A program made the position numbers and the translations under genes. 64,000 nt of DNA, taken from Alphaproteobacteria bacterium. Its GTDB lineage: Bacteria > Pseudomonadota > Alphaproteobacteria > JAUHZY01. Under the pieces are notes generated by a model. It did no database searches. It was given only the letters and a program-made list of their open reading frames with translations, and was not told the DNA's origin. Shown here one piece after another: positions 34,661-44,128 of the stretch. The stretch spans positions 248,001 to 312,000 of the forward strand of contig JAUHZY010000001.1 in the NCBI GenBank assembly GCA_030425825.1. The letters run 5' to 3'. Each line of letters starts with the position of its first letter. Position 1 is the first letter of the stretch.

Positions 34661-37600
34661 ATGTCCGTACCAAAACTTACTTTTTTTAGTCAAGCAAAAG
34701 AAGTTCTGAACCACCTTTCTCCTGTTAAAAGAACAGATTCTTCTGATGAGGTTGAAATTCTTGGTGACAATAAATTTGGTAATTTCTTTTCAGAGAATAC
34801 CATCGACGAAAACTTTGGCAGCAGCGTCAAGCAAGCCTCTCAAAAGTCGGGTAATGGTGAAGGAGAGCTTGATGATGCGTCAAGCGATCAAGGTCAGCAG
34901 GACTTTGATCCACAATTCTTAGCACAGCTCGAGAATTTTGGCTTAGATGAAAATGGTGAAGAAGTTGATACGAAGCTGACTGTTAAGAAGCTACAAAATA
35001 TTGCTGAAGACAGCGCAGGGAAGTTTGTAGGTTTTCCGCCTGAAGTCGTTGATATGGAAAGCTTGCAAGATTATCTGAAAAAACTTGATGGGTTGGATGA
35101 AGATCGTCGTCTTGTTCAATTGATTATGATGTCTGGATTTTTACAGCAACAAGATCAGATGTCTAAAATGGTAGGCGCAAATCAACTGCTACAGTTCCAA
35201 CAACTTATGCAAACACTTATGATGATGATGATTCATCAAAGCGATCAAAAAATGGAAGATATTTTAGATCATATTTTGAAAAGTGATAACTTGAACAAGC
35301 TGCAAGATATCATGCAGCAATTATCACAAAATAACCCGCAATTTGATGAAATGTTGCAGCGCATGTTGCAATTGGTGACGCAGAACATGAATCCAGATGA
35401 CCTTCAGAAAATGCAGCAAATCTTTGATCAGTTGGCGCAAAAACTTTCTTTGCAGCCTATCGATCTTTTGAATTTGCAGAACTTAGAGCTGTATGGTGAG
35501 CATAATATTTTCATGGATCCGTCATTGCTGACAAATAATACAGAACAAAGCAATACAGTTGAGGGTGTGGACTGGCACTTTTTACTTATGCTTCAGCAAG
35601 GTTTGATGCAAACATCTGAGCTGATGCAAACAGATGAGTTGATGCAGCGATCTTTCCAACAAACGGCAGAGGCGCTTAACCATTTGCGCCAAATCGATAT
35701 GGCAAATATGGTGCAACAAGATCAAGTAAGCCTTAATTTAAATAACTTTGATCAATTACAGCAGGTTCTCAAAGACCTAATCCAAAACAATAATGACCCT
35801 CAAAAAGTTAATGAAATCCTGCAAGACATGATGAAAAACACATCAGTTGTCGAGGATATGATGACCTCGATTGATATGATGAGACAAGCGCTTCCAGAGG
35901 CTTTTGATTCTTCCTTAACAGTTGAAGGTTTAATGGTAAAGAGTGTTGATCAAGCGTTGGAAAATACGATTCAAACACTTGATCAAACACACGAGCTTGT
36001 GTTGAAGTTTGAGACAATGGGTAGGCCCACCTTAGAGAGTGTTGACCCCACGGTTGTTGTGTTAAATGCCGTTAATAACCTCAGAAATCAAACCATTGAT
36101 GTTGCAGCATCTGACAAGTCTGCAGCGCAAAAAATGGACATGATAGAGAAAATAGGGCGACGTTTAGATAAGCTGGCAGGAAAAGAAGATTTAAAGGTCG
36201 AAGTGGCAAAGCTTCTTGAAATTGCGGCTGATAAGATTGTTTTGGTTGATATTCAACCCAAAGAGGCGAATCCTGAGCTTTACACAAAAGACATCCTCAA
36301 GGTGGCGACACCAACAGTTGAAGAGTTAAAGCAACAGGTTCTTGCAAATTATCAGCCTGAAGACGCACAAGTACTTACGCAATCATTTAACCCAATTCAG
36401 CAAGAAATGAGATCACTGACAAGTGTTGAAAATGTGACTGTTCATATTAATGCACAAGCTGATTTGATAGCAGCATCAACAAATGAAGGCTTTAAGCTTG
36501 ACCAACTTACCTTAACTGGAGGCGCTAATATTATAGAAATGGCAACGGCATTAGAGCATGTTTCACAGTTTGCACAAGGCTCAACACAAAAAATGCCTAC
36601 AGAAACAGCAAAGGAAAGCTTTAATCAAGCAAAGAATAATAATACGCATCAGGAAGGTGCAAAAGTTATTCAGCTTGATGCGTTTATTGAAGCACGTCCA
36701 ACGGTTGACCCTGTAGTTTCGAGTGCGCTTTCTCCAACATTGCAAACAAGTACAATTGAGTTGGGAGAGACAAAGATTTCAATTACAACGCCAACACTTC
36801 AAGCACAGACAGAACAATCTTCTAAGCCTATTATGTCAGCTTCTGAAAAGCTGGCAGCGACACTTGCAAAAACAAGTCAGACAAATGAAGTTTCAACTGT
36901 CAAAACAGTCGAGCAAGTCACGCAAAACACTCAAAGAAGCACCGATACCACAAAAATGGCAAGTGTTACAGCAGCTGATATTGCCGCCGCAACGGTGGAA
37001 GCTGGTGCGAAAGAAGTCATAGAAATAGCGATGGAAGAATCAACCGAACAACAAAAATTTGAAAATGAACAGAAAGTTGAAAATACTAATACAGGAACGA
37101 CAAACTATATCATTACCCCTGACGTTCAAACTCAAATAAATGAGATTGCACAAGAGCAGCAGAATGCGCCTCAAAAAGAGGATGTAACAAGTAAGAATGT
37201 TGCTGAAGAAACCCATGAAGAGCTCAATGAAATATTGAAGCAAGTTGGCGTTGAAGCGCCGAGTGAAGATGCCGAATATAAAGAACCTCAAAAAGAAGTC
37301 GTTCTTCAAGACAAGATGTGTGAAGGCTGCTCCGGCTGTGGAACGGCAAGTGCGAAATGTGGTCAAGCGGCTGCATCTGAAGAGCAGATGGCTGGGCTTG
37401 ATGATGGTGAATTAGATGACTTGCTGGGTGGTGATTATCAAGAAGTCGAAACTGAGATAGATCTCCAAGACAAGATGTGTGAAGGCTGTGCTGGATGTGG
37501 TACGGCAAGTGCGAAATGTGGTCAAGCAGCTGCTTCTGAAGAGCAGATGGCTGGACTTGATGATGGTGACTTAAGTGGTTTGTTGGATGAAGACTATCAA

Positions 37601-37936
37601 GAAACCCAACCAGAAACAGAAATGGAGGATAAGATGTGTAATGGATGTGCCGGCTGTGGAACGGCAAGTGCGAAATGTGGTCAAGCAGCTGCTTCTGAGA
37701 CGCAAATGGCTGGACTGAACGATCAAGACTTAGACGCTTTGCTTAATTATAACGCCGTTGAGACACAGGCAGAAAGTTTGGTGGCGTCGCCTGCTTACGA
37801 AGACGTTCATTCGCAATCAGTTATCAATCATGAGAACGAAGGAGTTCAAGTGGAAGGGATAGGAGAACTTGCAGTTGAGGGAGCTGCAATGGAACATTCT
37901 TCTTCTCGCGTTAATGTGCATCAAAAACAATATTAA
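34661..37936 (+). CDS. 1091-residue Gln/Met-rich protein with three Cys-rich repeats
   Basis: A very long soluble protein starting 9 bases after the peroxiredoxin gene. Residues about 150-320 are Gln/Met-rich and helical (LLQFQQLMQTLMMMMIHQSD), the middle is long amphipathic helix and Ala/Thr/Glu-rich linker. The C-terminus (about residues 880-1045) has three copies of a 53-residue unit, each with KMC(E/N)GC(S/A)GCGTASAKCGQ followed by an acidic Asp/Leu stretch. Each unit has four Cys as C-x2-C-x2-C-x6-C, suited to metal, Fe-S or thiol chemistry. No signal peptide. I recognise no family. Confidence 0.75.
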   Translation: MSVPKLTFFSQAKEVLNHLSPVKRTDSSDEVEILGDNKFGNFFSENTIDENFGSSVKQASQKSGNGEGELDDASSDQGQQDFDPQFLAQLENFGLDENGEEVDTKLTVKKLQNIAEDSAGKFVGFPPEVVDMESLQDYLKKLDGLDEDRRLVQLIMMSGFLQQQDQMSKMVGANQLLQFQQLMQTLMMMMIHQSDQKMEDILDHILKSDNLNKLQDIMQQLSQNNPQFDEMLQRMLQLVTQNMNPDDLQKMQQIFDQLAQKLSLQPIDLLNLQNLELYGEHNIFMDPSLLTNNTEQSNTVEGVDWHFLLMLQQGLMQTSELMQTDELMQRSFQQTAEALNHLRQIDMANMVQQDQVSLNLNNFDQLQQVLKDLIQNNNDPQKVNEILQDMMKNTSVVEDMMTSIDMMRQALPEAFDSSLTVEGLMVKSVDQALENTIQTLDQTHELVLKFETMGRPTLESVDPTVVVLNAVNNLRNQTIDVAASDKSAAQKMDMIEKIGRRLDKLAGKEDLKVEVAKLLEIAADKIVLVDIQPKEANPELYTKDILKVATPTVEELKQQVLANYQPEDAQVLTQSFNPIQQEMRSLTSVENVTVHINAQADLIAASTNEGFKLDQLTLTGGANIIEMATALEHVSQFAQGSTQKMPTETAKESFNQAKNNNTHQEGAKVIQLDAFIEARPTVDPVVSSALSPTLQTSTIELGETKISITTPTLQAQTEQSSKPIMSASEKLAATLAKTSQTNEVSTVKTVEQVTQNTQRSTDTTKMASVTAADIAAATVEAGAKEVIEIAMEESTEQQKFENEQKVENTNTGTTNYIITPDVQTQINEIAQEQQNAPQKEDVTSKNVAEETHEELNEILKQVGVEAPSEDAEYKEPQKEVVLQDKMCEGCSGCGTASAKCGQAAASEEQMAGLDDGELDDLLGGDYQEVETEIDLQDKMCEGCAGCGTASAKCGQAAASEEQMAGLDDGDLSGLLDEDYQETQPETEMEDKMCNGCAGCGTASAKCGQAAASETQMAGLNDQDLDALLNYNAVETQAESLVASPAYEDVHSQSVINHENEGVQVEGIGELAVEGAAMEHSSSRVNVHQKQY
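37310..37786 (+). repeat. Three 159-bp coding repeats encoding Cys-rich units
   Basis: The units start at 37310, 37469 and 37628, an exact 159-base period (53 codons). The Cys motif is near-identical in all three, while the acidic part is more variable. Confidence 0.85.
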
Positions 37937-37946
37937 GGAGAAAACA

Positions 37947-38666
37947 ATGATCACAAGTGCAGTAAATAATAATGGTCGATCTATAGAATGCGTTTTAAAT
38001 ACTAACTTACTTCCAGGGCAATCCTATTTCTTGCCCAAAAATGTCCACCAGTCCCCTTTTGCAAAGGTTGCGTATCAGAAATTTGATAACTTGGACTCTG
38101 TTTTGATTAATGGTCCTAAAATTAAATTAACTGCCAAAAGCGGTGCCTTTTTCAATGATCATGACCTTCATTTACTACAGGAAACGATCAAAAGCCATGC
38201 TCAGGCGGGATTAAAGTTTGTCGATAGAGAGCAGATGGAAGTGAAGAAAAAAGAACTTCTCCCCAATGAATTAAACAATGATGGAGGTAAGGGGGCTGGT
38301 GTATTTGGTCAATTGCTAGAGCATGTTAATAAAGCATTTATGTATGTTATCAATTTACCAAATTCAAATATCAAGCTACATAATAGTCGATTGGAGAAGC
38401 TTGATGATATTATTGAGATTCACGGATTTAACTTCCCACAGCGGACTGTGTTTGCTGAATTAAAAGGATCGGCTTGTGGTGGTTGTGCTGCTTCCCCTGA
38501 CAGCTTGAAGGATGTTGAAGGAAGCATCAGAAATGCAAATAATCAGTATAGCCAGCTTGTTCAGCAAGTTGTTCCTGTTAAAAAAGAAGGCGATAAGGTC
38601 TTTGTGATTGCTGACTATTTACCCCTAACCAAATATAAAGAAATTCTTGCATCAAGAGACAGTTAA
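37947..38666 (+). CDS. Unknown protein with a single CGGC motif
   Basis: A start at the ATG following AAGGAG (5 to 7 bases) gives 239 residues, 10 bases after the Cys-repeat gene. It is soluble. Around residue 195 it has GSACGGCAASPDSL, echoing the GCxGCGTAS of the neighbour. Other parts (LPGQSYFLPKNVHQSPFAKV, GFNFPQRTVFAELKG) are not recognised. Shared CxxC style and tight spacing suggest that peroxiredoxin, Cys-repeat protein and this protein work together. Confidence 0.7.
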   Translation: MITSAVNNNGRSIECVLNTNLLPGQSYFLPKNVHQSPFAKVAYQKFDNLDSVLINGPKIKLTAKSGAFFNDHDLHLLQETIKSHAQAGLKFVDREQMEVKKKELLPNELNNDGGKGAGVFGQLLEHVNKAFMYVINLPNSNIKLHNSRLEKLDDIIEIHGFNFPQRTVFAELKGSACGGCAASPDSLKDVEGSIRNANNQYSQLVQQVVPVKKEGDKVFVIADYLPLTKYKEILASRDS

Positions 38667-38818
38667 AGCCTAGCCTGCTTCTTCATTGCGTTGGGTTTGG
38701 CGTTGGATGAGTTGTGGTTACTTAGCTTAAGTTTTAATGTGTTGCGTGTATGTGCAGAAACGATATCGTAAAAAAGGTTAATATTATAAATCCGGCGACA
38801 TTAGCAAGGTAATTATAT

Positions 38819-39448
38819 TTAGCAAATAAAAACAGGATTTTTGACTTTGGTTAAGGTCTCAGTGTCTTGAGACTTTTTCCAGATATTAAGAACTTGTTCG
38901 CGGTAAAGTTGGCTAAGATAACGGCTTTCGATTGCCACAGCCCGATGGTTTTCACCAGGTTTTTGGGCCCAAAATAACATAGCAATATGGTTGCCATAAA
39001 CATAGGAAGGAATTGGACGAAATAAGTGGTCAGGCATCAAGCGATACTCAACATCTTTCCAGTAAATCCCTTCGTCACCGCGCGCCATTAAGCGCTCTTT
39101 AATTCCAAAGTTGTGACGCTTTCTAATAAAGTGTCGTGTTTCATTTTCAGCATAGTCGTAGTATTTTTGTTCTTCAACGCCAGTAATAATAACATCAGTA
39201 CCATGCTTTTTCGCTGCATGATAAACTGTGTCTAGAAACGTACCAACACAATCCTCGCCACCAAAGAATTCCATATGATTAATGGCTTTAGGAAGGGGGA
39301 CGATTGAGGTGTTGTCACAATCGCTCTTTAACCCTGTAAAGGCAGAAAAAATAGCCAATGGGTTTTGCATCAAAAAGTTATCAATTTTAGATATAGAACG
39401 ATCTTCTGATGAATTTTCTTTTGTATTAAAGTGAATAGTTTTCCGCAT
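38819..39448 (-). CDS. Protein with a TrmB/PLD-like sensor C-terminal segment, no DNA-binding domain
   Basis: A 209-residue protein. The C-terminal part (SYVYGNHIAMLFWAQKPGEN, HRAVAIESRYLSQLYREQVL, NIWKKSQ) fits the beta-hairpin plus helix at the end of TrmB-type regulators, where a PLD-like fold senses ligands. The middle (FFGGEDCVGTFLDTVYHAAK) also fits such a fold. The N-terminus lacks a winged helix, so if the link is right it is a sensor without DNA-binding domain. Function unknown; the assignment is by pattern only. It is convergent with the CGGC protein. Confidence 0.5.
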   Translation of the reverse strand: MRKTIHFNTKENSSEDRSISKIDNFLMQNPLAIFSAFTGLKSDCDNTSIVPLPKAINHMEFFGGEDCVGTFLDTVYHAAKKHGTDVIITGVEEQKYYDYAENETRHFIRKRHNFGIKERLMARGDEGIYWKDVEYRLMPDHLFRPIPSYVYGNHIAMLFWAQKPGENHRAVAIESRYLSQLYREQVLNIWKKSQDTETLTKVKNPVFIC

Positions 39449-39507
39449 TCTTACACCTCATGTTGTTTCCAAACTGTACACTTGTATTGATGAAAGTCAA
39501 ATAATTA

Positions 39508-39536
39508 TTGACAGATTAGCCGTTAATGAGTAACAA
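39508..39536 (+). promoter_or_regulatory. Promoter candidate upstream of the NitT/TauT-type ABC operon
   Basis: TTGACA at 39508-39513, 17 bases, TAACAA at 39531-39536. The ATG is at 39709 with AAGGAGAT upstream, leaving a leader of about 165 bases. Confidence 0.5.
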
Positions 39537-39708
39537 TTTGGCTCCTTTATATCTATTAACGATAAGATTACCCACTGCTTTTAGCGGGCGGGCACGTTTT
39601 CATTTTTTTCAAATATTTTAATGAGATATTGCCGCAAACACGTAGACGCGTTCATATGTTTGTGTCAAGATTTCACCAGAATTTAAAAGGATTTAAGGAG
39701 ATATAGAT

Positions 39709-40692
39709 ATGAGATTTTTTACAGCATTAACAGTTTTATTGGTGGCGTTGGCGCTTGCTGCTCCTGCGCAGGCACTGACAAAGGTCAGGGCTGGTCACTT
39801 AGTGGCTTTAGATATGGCCCCTTTGTTTGTTGGAAAAGAGAGTGGTTGTTTTGAAAAAAATGGCCTAGATGTTGAGACAGTGTTTTTTAATAATCCTGGT
39901 GATAATAACGCAGCACTAGCAGGTGGCGATATTGATTTCTCGACAAACCCTTTCACTTTACCTTTTTTTGCAGCTAATAGCGGCGTGCCAATTCGTGTCA
40001 TCTCATCTGCTGGAGGGTGGGGCGTTATTGAGGTAGTAGCACAGGGTAAGCATAACTTACATTCCATTGCTGATTTAAAAAAACATGCAAGATCACACTC
40101 TGAAAAACTTAAGGTTGGTACGTTACAGGGTGATACGCTGGAATTAATTTTGACGCGTTCCTTTGCGCAAAACGATATGAAGCCTGAAGAAGTTGATATG
40201 ATCTACTTCAATGACTTGCTGGCAATGGTAGATGCATTTCGTGCAGGTAAAATTGATGTGTTGAGTTTTATTAAGCCTTATACGACTGACTTGGTTGTGC
40301 AAAGCGGTGCAACGGTTTTGACTGACAATACAAAAGTTTGGTCAGCACATACCCCGAATACTGTTGTAAGTGTTCTCGACAAGACCTTGCAGAGCAATCC
40401 TGAGATTGTTGAAGGTTATTTAAAAGGCATGCAGTGTGCGGCAAAAATTATTAACGATAACCCTAAAGAGGCGATAGCACTTTTAAGCAGAGGCACGACT
40501 TATTATCGAACACCTGAGGCTTCTCTTTTGGCGGCTTTCAAATCTGCTCCAGAACCAATTTCTTTTACGCCAGACTTAAATGCGGTTCAATCTGTTGTCG
40601 ATGAGTTGACTTCGCTTGGTTATATTAAGCCTGGTGTAAAGGCGGTTGATATTTTCCGCCTTGATATCATAAAAAGGCTGGAGAAAAAGTGA
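39709..40692 (+). CDS. ABC transporter substrate-binding protein, NMT1/THI5-like
   Basis: A 327-residue periplasmic protein with a signal peptide (MRFFTALTVLLVALALAAPAQA, cleaved after AQA). The mature part has the NMT1/SsuA pattern: VGKESGCFEKNGLDVETVFF, then GDNNAALAGGDIDF. The family binds sulfonates, nitrate, thiamine precursors or similar small compounds. The ligand is not decided by the sequence. It heads a three-gene operon with TGATG and ATGA overlaps. Confidence 0.9.
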   Translation: MRFFTALTVLLVALALAAPAQALTKVRAGHLVALDMAPLFVGKESGCFEKNGLDVETVFFNNPGDNNAALAGGDIDFSTNPFTLPFFAANSGVPIRVISSAGGWGVIEVVAQGKHNLHSIADLKKHARSHSEKLKVGTLQGDTLELILTRSFAQNDMKPEEVDMIYFNDLLAMVDAFRAGKIDVLSFIKPYTTDLVVQSGATVLTDNTKVWSAHTPNTVVSVLDKTLQSNPEIVEGYLKGMQCAAKIINDNPKEAIALLSRGTTYYRTPEASLLAAFKSAPEPISFTPDLNAVQSVVDELTSLGYIKPGVKAVDIFRLDIIKRLEKK

Positions 40693-41477
40693 TGAAAAAC
40701 AATCACAAATGGCAGTCTGCGATTGTAGGAAGTCTTTCTCTCTTGCTGCTGCTGGTTGTTTGGGAGGTGCTGGGGCGTCAAACAGGAGCACCTCTTGCTT
40801 CTGTCCTGCCGCCGCCTTCTATTTTTCTATCATCTATCATTGAAAATAACTTTCAAGTTGGCTTGGGATCACAATCCGTTACAGTGGATCAAGCAATTAT
40901 CTCTTCTTTGTTGCGTGTTTTTGGTGGCATGATGATTGCTTTTTTTCTAGCGTTGGCAACTGGAGCTTTGCTCAGTCTGTCAAAAATCGCAAGCTGGGCA
41001 ACTTTGCCAGTTCTACATTTGTTTGCTCCGATCGCGCCAATTGCCTGGGTGCCGCTTGGAATCGTCGTTTTTGGCATTAATAATATCACCGCAATTTTTA
41101 TTGTATTTATGGGCGTTTATTTTATTTTGACCCTTGCGACTTTGGCAGAGATAAAGCGGGTTCCTGCTGAATATTTAGTGCTGGCACAAAACATGGGAGC
41201 AACACCTCTTCAGCAATGGACCAGGGTTATTTTTCCAGCCATTTTGCCAGGTGTTTTTACGTTGCTCAGAATTAATTTTGTGGCTGCTTGGATGGCTGTG
41301 CTTGTTGCAGAAATGGTGGGGCTGCGAGATGGTATCGGTGCAATTATTATGATGGGACGTAATCTATTTAACAGTGAGCTGATTATGTTTGGTATTCTTT
41401 TGATCGGTGTATGTGGTGCGCTTGTAGATCGGGTTCTTAGATGGATTCAACATCGCTTTTTATGGTGGGCATCATGA
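40692..41477 (+). CDS. ABC transporter permease, NitT/TauT type
   Basis: I start at the ATG sharing its A with the stop of the binding-protein gene (261 residues). There are six membrane segments and the EAA loop (EYLVLAQNMGATPLQQWTRV, then PAILPG). The C-terminus contacts the membrane end WWAS. It forms the channel of the importer. Confidence 0.92.
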   Translation: MKNNHKWQSAIVGSLSLLLLLVVWEVLGRQTGAPLASVLPPPSIFLSSIIENNFQVGLGSQSVTVDQAIISSLLRVFGGMMIAFFLALATGALLSLSKIASWATLPVLHLFAPIAPIAWVPLGIVVFGINNITAIFIVFMGVYFILTLATLAEIKRVPAEYLVLAQNMGATPLQQWTRVIFPAILPGVFTLLRINFVAAWMAVLVAEMVGLRDGIGAIIMMGRNLFNSELIMFGILLIGVCGALVDRVLRWIQHRFLWWAS

Positions 41478-42214
41478 GTTTTTTAGACCTACAAGATATT
41501 ACGTTAAGCTTCCAAGAAAATGAACGACTTTTCAGTCCGATTCGTAAATTTAATATGTCTATTAAAAAGGGCGAGTTCGTCTGTCTTTTAGGGCGTTCTG
41601 GAATTGGTAAAACCTGCATTTTGAAGGCTATTGGAGGGTTTTTGCCGGCTGATAAAGGGAAAGTGTTGTTGGAAGGAAAGCCAGTTGGGACGCCTTCCCC
41701 TGAAATTATGATGGTGTTTCAGGAAAGTCATCTTTATCCATGGTTGACTGTTGAAGAAAATATAAAATTTGGTTTGAGGCTGCGACAGAAGGATTCAGTA
41801 GAAATAATGGGTGAGGTGTCTCCCTTATTAGATATTACTGGTTTAGAGATGGCAGCGCATAAATATCCACATGAGCTATCCGGTGGAATGAAGCAACGCA
41901 CAGCTATCGCACGCGCGCTGGCATTAAATCCGCGTCTGTTATTGTTGGATGAGCCATTTTCAGCCTTGGATGTCACGATTAGGGCGCAGTTACAAGACTT
42001 TATCCAAGATCTGTGGAAAAAGCTTCAGATGACAATCGTTATGGTAACCCATGATATCGAGTCAGCTATTTTGACAGGCAGTCGCTGTATCGTTATTGGG
42101 GAAGGTGGCAGTATTATGGAAGATGTAAAAACAACAAGTGATAAATTGAAAGACCGCTATGATCCTGCTTTCGGTAAAATGGTTCGTCGCCTTGAAGGCG
42201 CGTTAGAATTATAA
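41474..42214 (+). CDS. ABC transporter ATPase, NitT/TauT type
   Basis: Starting at the ATGA overlap with the permease (MSFLDLQDITLSF) gives 246 residues. Walker A GRSGIGKTCIL, Q-loop VFQESHLYPWLTV, signature LSGGMKQRTAIARAL, Walker B LLLLDEPFSALD, and H-loop VTHDIESA. The YPWLTVEEN segment is typical of SsuB/TauB/NrtD ATPases. Confidence 0.94.
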   Translation: MSFLDLQDITLSFQENERLFSPIRKFNMSIKKGEFVCLLGRSGIGKTCILKAIGGFLPADKGKVLLEGKPVGTPSPEIMMVFQESHLYPWLTVEENIKFGLRLRQKDSVEIMGEVSPLLDITGLEMAAHKYPHELSGGMKQRTAIARALALNPRLLLLDEPFSALDVTIRAQLQDFIQDLWKKLQMTIVMVTHDIESAILTGSRCIVIGEGGSIMEDVKTTSDKLKDRYDPAFGKMVRRLEGALEL

Positions 42215-42236
42215 GAATAGCTCTATATTTCTAGTT

Positions 42237-44051
42237 TTATTGCGCTTGCAGCCAAGCTTCTTCTGCTGCATCGACTTTTTCTTGAGCAGCAGCATGTTTT
42301 TTTGCGAGGGTGGCCATTAGGTCAGGGGTGTTAATCGCTTTTTCTGTGGCCATTTCTTGTTCAAGAGCTTCTTTTTCCTTTGTCCATTTATCGAAATCTT
42401 TTTCTAGTTTTGCGATATTATTGCCTTTAGGTTTCTTTTTTTCTTTCTTTTCTTTTTTGCCTTTTTTGGCGTCGGACCGTTCTTTGCGACGTTGATCAAT
42501 GACCAAGCGGCGATAGGCTTCTAAGTCATCGTTATAAGGGGTGACGCCACCATCTTTAACAAGAAGAAGTTGATCAGCAACAGACTCCACAAGATGCGGG
42601 TCATGGCTTACGAGAATAACACAACCTTCATATCCATTAAGAGCTTGGATCAATGCTGCACGCGCATCAATGTCAAGGTGGTTTGTTGGCTCATCAAGCA
42701 ACATAATATGTGGGGCATCATAGCTCATCAGGCAGAAGAGTAAGCGGGCTTTTTCACCACCTGAAAGCTCAGCGATTTTTGTATCTGATTTTGCTTTATC
42801 AAAGCCAAATTTACCGAGCTGTGCGCGCACTTTGTGCTCTGGTATGTTCGACAAAGCACGGTGTAATACTTCGTACGCTGTTGAGTCTGTATCCAGCTCG
42901 TCAGATTGATGCTGTGCGAAATAACCAATACGCAGTTTTCCACTGCGTCCCACATTGCCACGCATAGGCTTAAGGTGACCAGAAATAAGCTTCACCAGAG
43001 TTGATTTACCATTTCCATTCGCTCCCAAAAGAGCAATACGATCATCACTGGCAATACTTAAGTTTACATTTTTCAGAACAGGTTGGCCTTCAGTATAGCC
43101 AATGTCAGTGTGATCAATTGTGATGATTGGATCGCCAATTTCTTCGGGTTGTGGAAATTCAAAGCTTGTTGCGCGCTCTGTGATAAGTGCGTCAACCATA
43201 TCCATGCGCTCAATTGCTTTGAGGCGGCTTTGGGCTTGTTTGGCTTTACTGGCTTTGGCGCCAAAGCGATCAACAAATGCCATCATCTTCTTTTTATGTG
43301 CTTGCTGTTTGTCGTATAAAGCTTGGTGTCCCATGCGCTTTTGAGCGTATGTTTCTTCGAATTGATCATAGTTTCCTGTATATAGTGTCAGTTTCAACTG
43401 GTCTAAGTGCATAATATGTGTCGCTGTTTTATTCAGTGTTTCACGATCATGGCTGATCAGCAGAAATGTGTGCGGATATTGCGCAAGAAAGCTTTCTAGC
43501 CAAATAATTGCTTCAAAATCTAGGTGGTTCGTTGGTTCATCAAGCAGGAGCAAGTCTGGTTTTTGAAAAAGGGCTGCTGCCAAGGCAACACGCATTCGCC
43601 ATCCACCAGAAAAGTCACTGATTGGCAGAGATTGTTGCTCTACATCAAACCCTAAGCCTGATAAAATAATAGAGGCGCGTGAAGGTGCTTCATAGGCTCC
43701 AATATCAATGAGGCGCGTATAAATATCTGAAACACGCTCTGGGTCAGTCGCTGTTTCTGCTTCCTCTAATAAGCTTGCGCGTTCTGTATCTGCCGCAAGC
43801 ACAATGTCTAATAGACTTGTGTCATCATCAGGTAAATCTTGTCGCACCATACCCATTTTGGTGTTTGACGCCATTGTAATTTCACCACTATCCAGGTTCA
43901 GTTCTTCAGCGATTAGCTTGAAGAGAGTAGACTTTCCCGTTCCATTAGGGCCAACAAGGCCAACATGGTGTCCTGTAGGGATTGAAAGCGTCACATCATC
44001 AATCAATGTTCGGCCTGCAATACGGTATGTGATGTTTTTAAATTCAAGCAT
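42237..44051 (-). CDS. ABC-F family ATPase
   Basis: I prefer the start MLEFKNITYRIAGRTL, giving 604 residues. Two ABC domains: first GPNGTGKSTLFKLI, FSGGWRMRVALAAALF, LLLLDEPTNHLDF; second GANGNGKSTLVKLI, LSGGEKARLLFCLM, MLLDEPTNHLDI. The linker between them (about 240-310) carries SKAKQAQSRLKAIERMD. A Lys/Glu coiled coil ends the protein. ABC-F proteins act on the ribosome (translation or antibiotic protection); this one resembles the Uup/YheS group. No membrane domain. Confidence 0.92.
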   Translation of the reverse strand: MLEFKNITYRIAGRTLIDDVTLSIPTGHHVGLVGPNGTGKSTLFKLIAEELNLDSGEITMASNTKMGMVRQDLPDDDTSLLDIVLAADTERASLLEEAETATDPERVSDIYTRLIDIGAYEAPSRASIILSGLGFDVEQQSLPISDFSGGWRMRVALAAALFQKPDLLLLDEPTNHLDFEAIIWLESFLAQYPHTFLLISHDRETLNKTATHIMHLDQLKLTLYTGNYDQFEETYAQKRMGHQALYDKQQAHKKKMMAFVDRFGAKASKAKQAQSRLKAIERMDMVDALITERATSFEFPQPEEIGDPIITIDHTDIGYTEGQPVLKNVNLSIASDDRIALLGANGNGKSTLVKLISGHLKPMRGNVGRSGKLRIGYFAQHQSDELDTDSTAYEVLHRALSNIPEHKVRAQLGKFGFDKAKSDTKIAELSGGEKARLLFCLMSYDAPHIMLLDEPTNHLDIDARAALIQALNGYEGCVILVSHDPHLVESVADQLLLVKDGGVTPYNDDLEAYRRLVIDQRRKERSDAKKGKKEKKEKKKPKGNNIAKLEKDFDKWTKEKEALEQEMATEKAINTPDLMATLAKKHAAAQEKVDAAEEAWLQAQ

Positions 44052-44128
44052 TTTTAACCCTAATAAAAGATTTAGAGAGTGTTGTAACACAGGCTTTTGT
44101 TTTTGGGTTAAATAAAAATATGAAATTA

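Noticed and set aside
37224-37667. 147-residue His/Pro-rich ORF on the minus strand
   Set aside because: It is the antisense shadow of the Cys-rich repeats; its apparent repeats come from the coding strand.
37310-37786. RiPP precursor of the bufferin type
   Set aside because: The Cys-rich units look slightly alike, but the protein is far too long, has no signal peptide, and no MNIO-type modifying enzyme is next to it.
37947-38666. CxxC in AELKGSACGGCA as a nucleic-acid deaminase active site
   Set aside because: Deaminases need a His/Cys-x-Glu well before the CxxC pair; here only six residues separate the Glu from the first Cys and no His precedes it.
38819-39448. LuxI-type autoinducer synthase
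   Set aside because: The size is close but none of the conserved Arg/Asp/Glu residues of LuxI is present; the C-terminus fits a TrmB-like sensor better.
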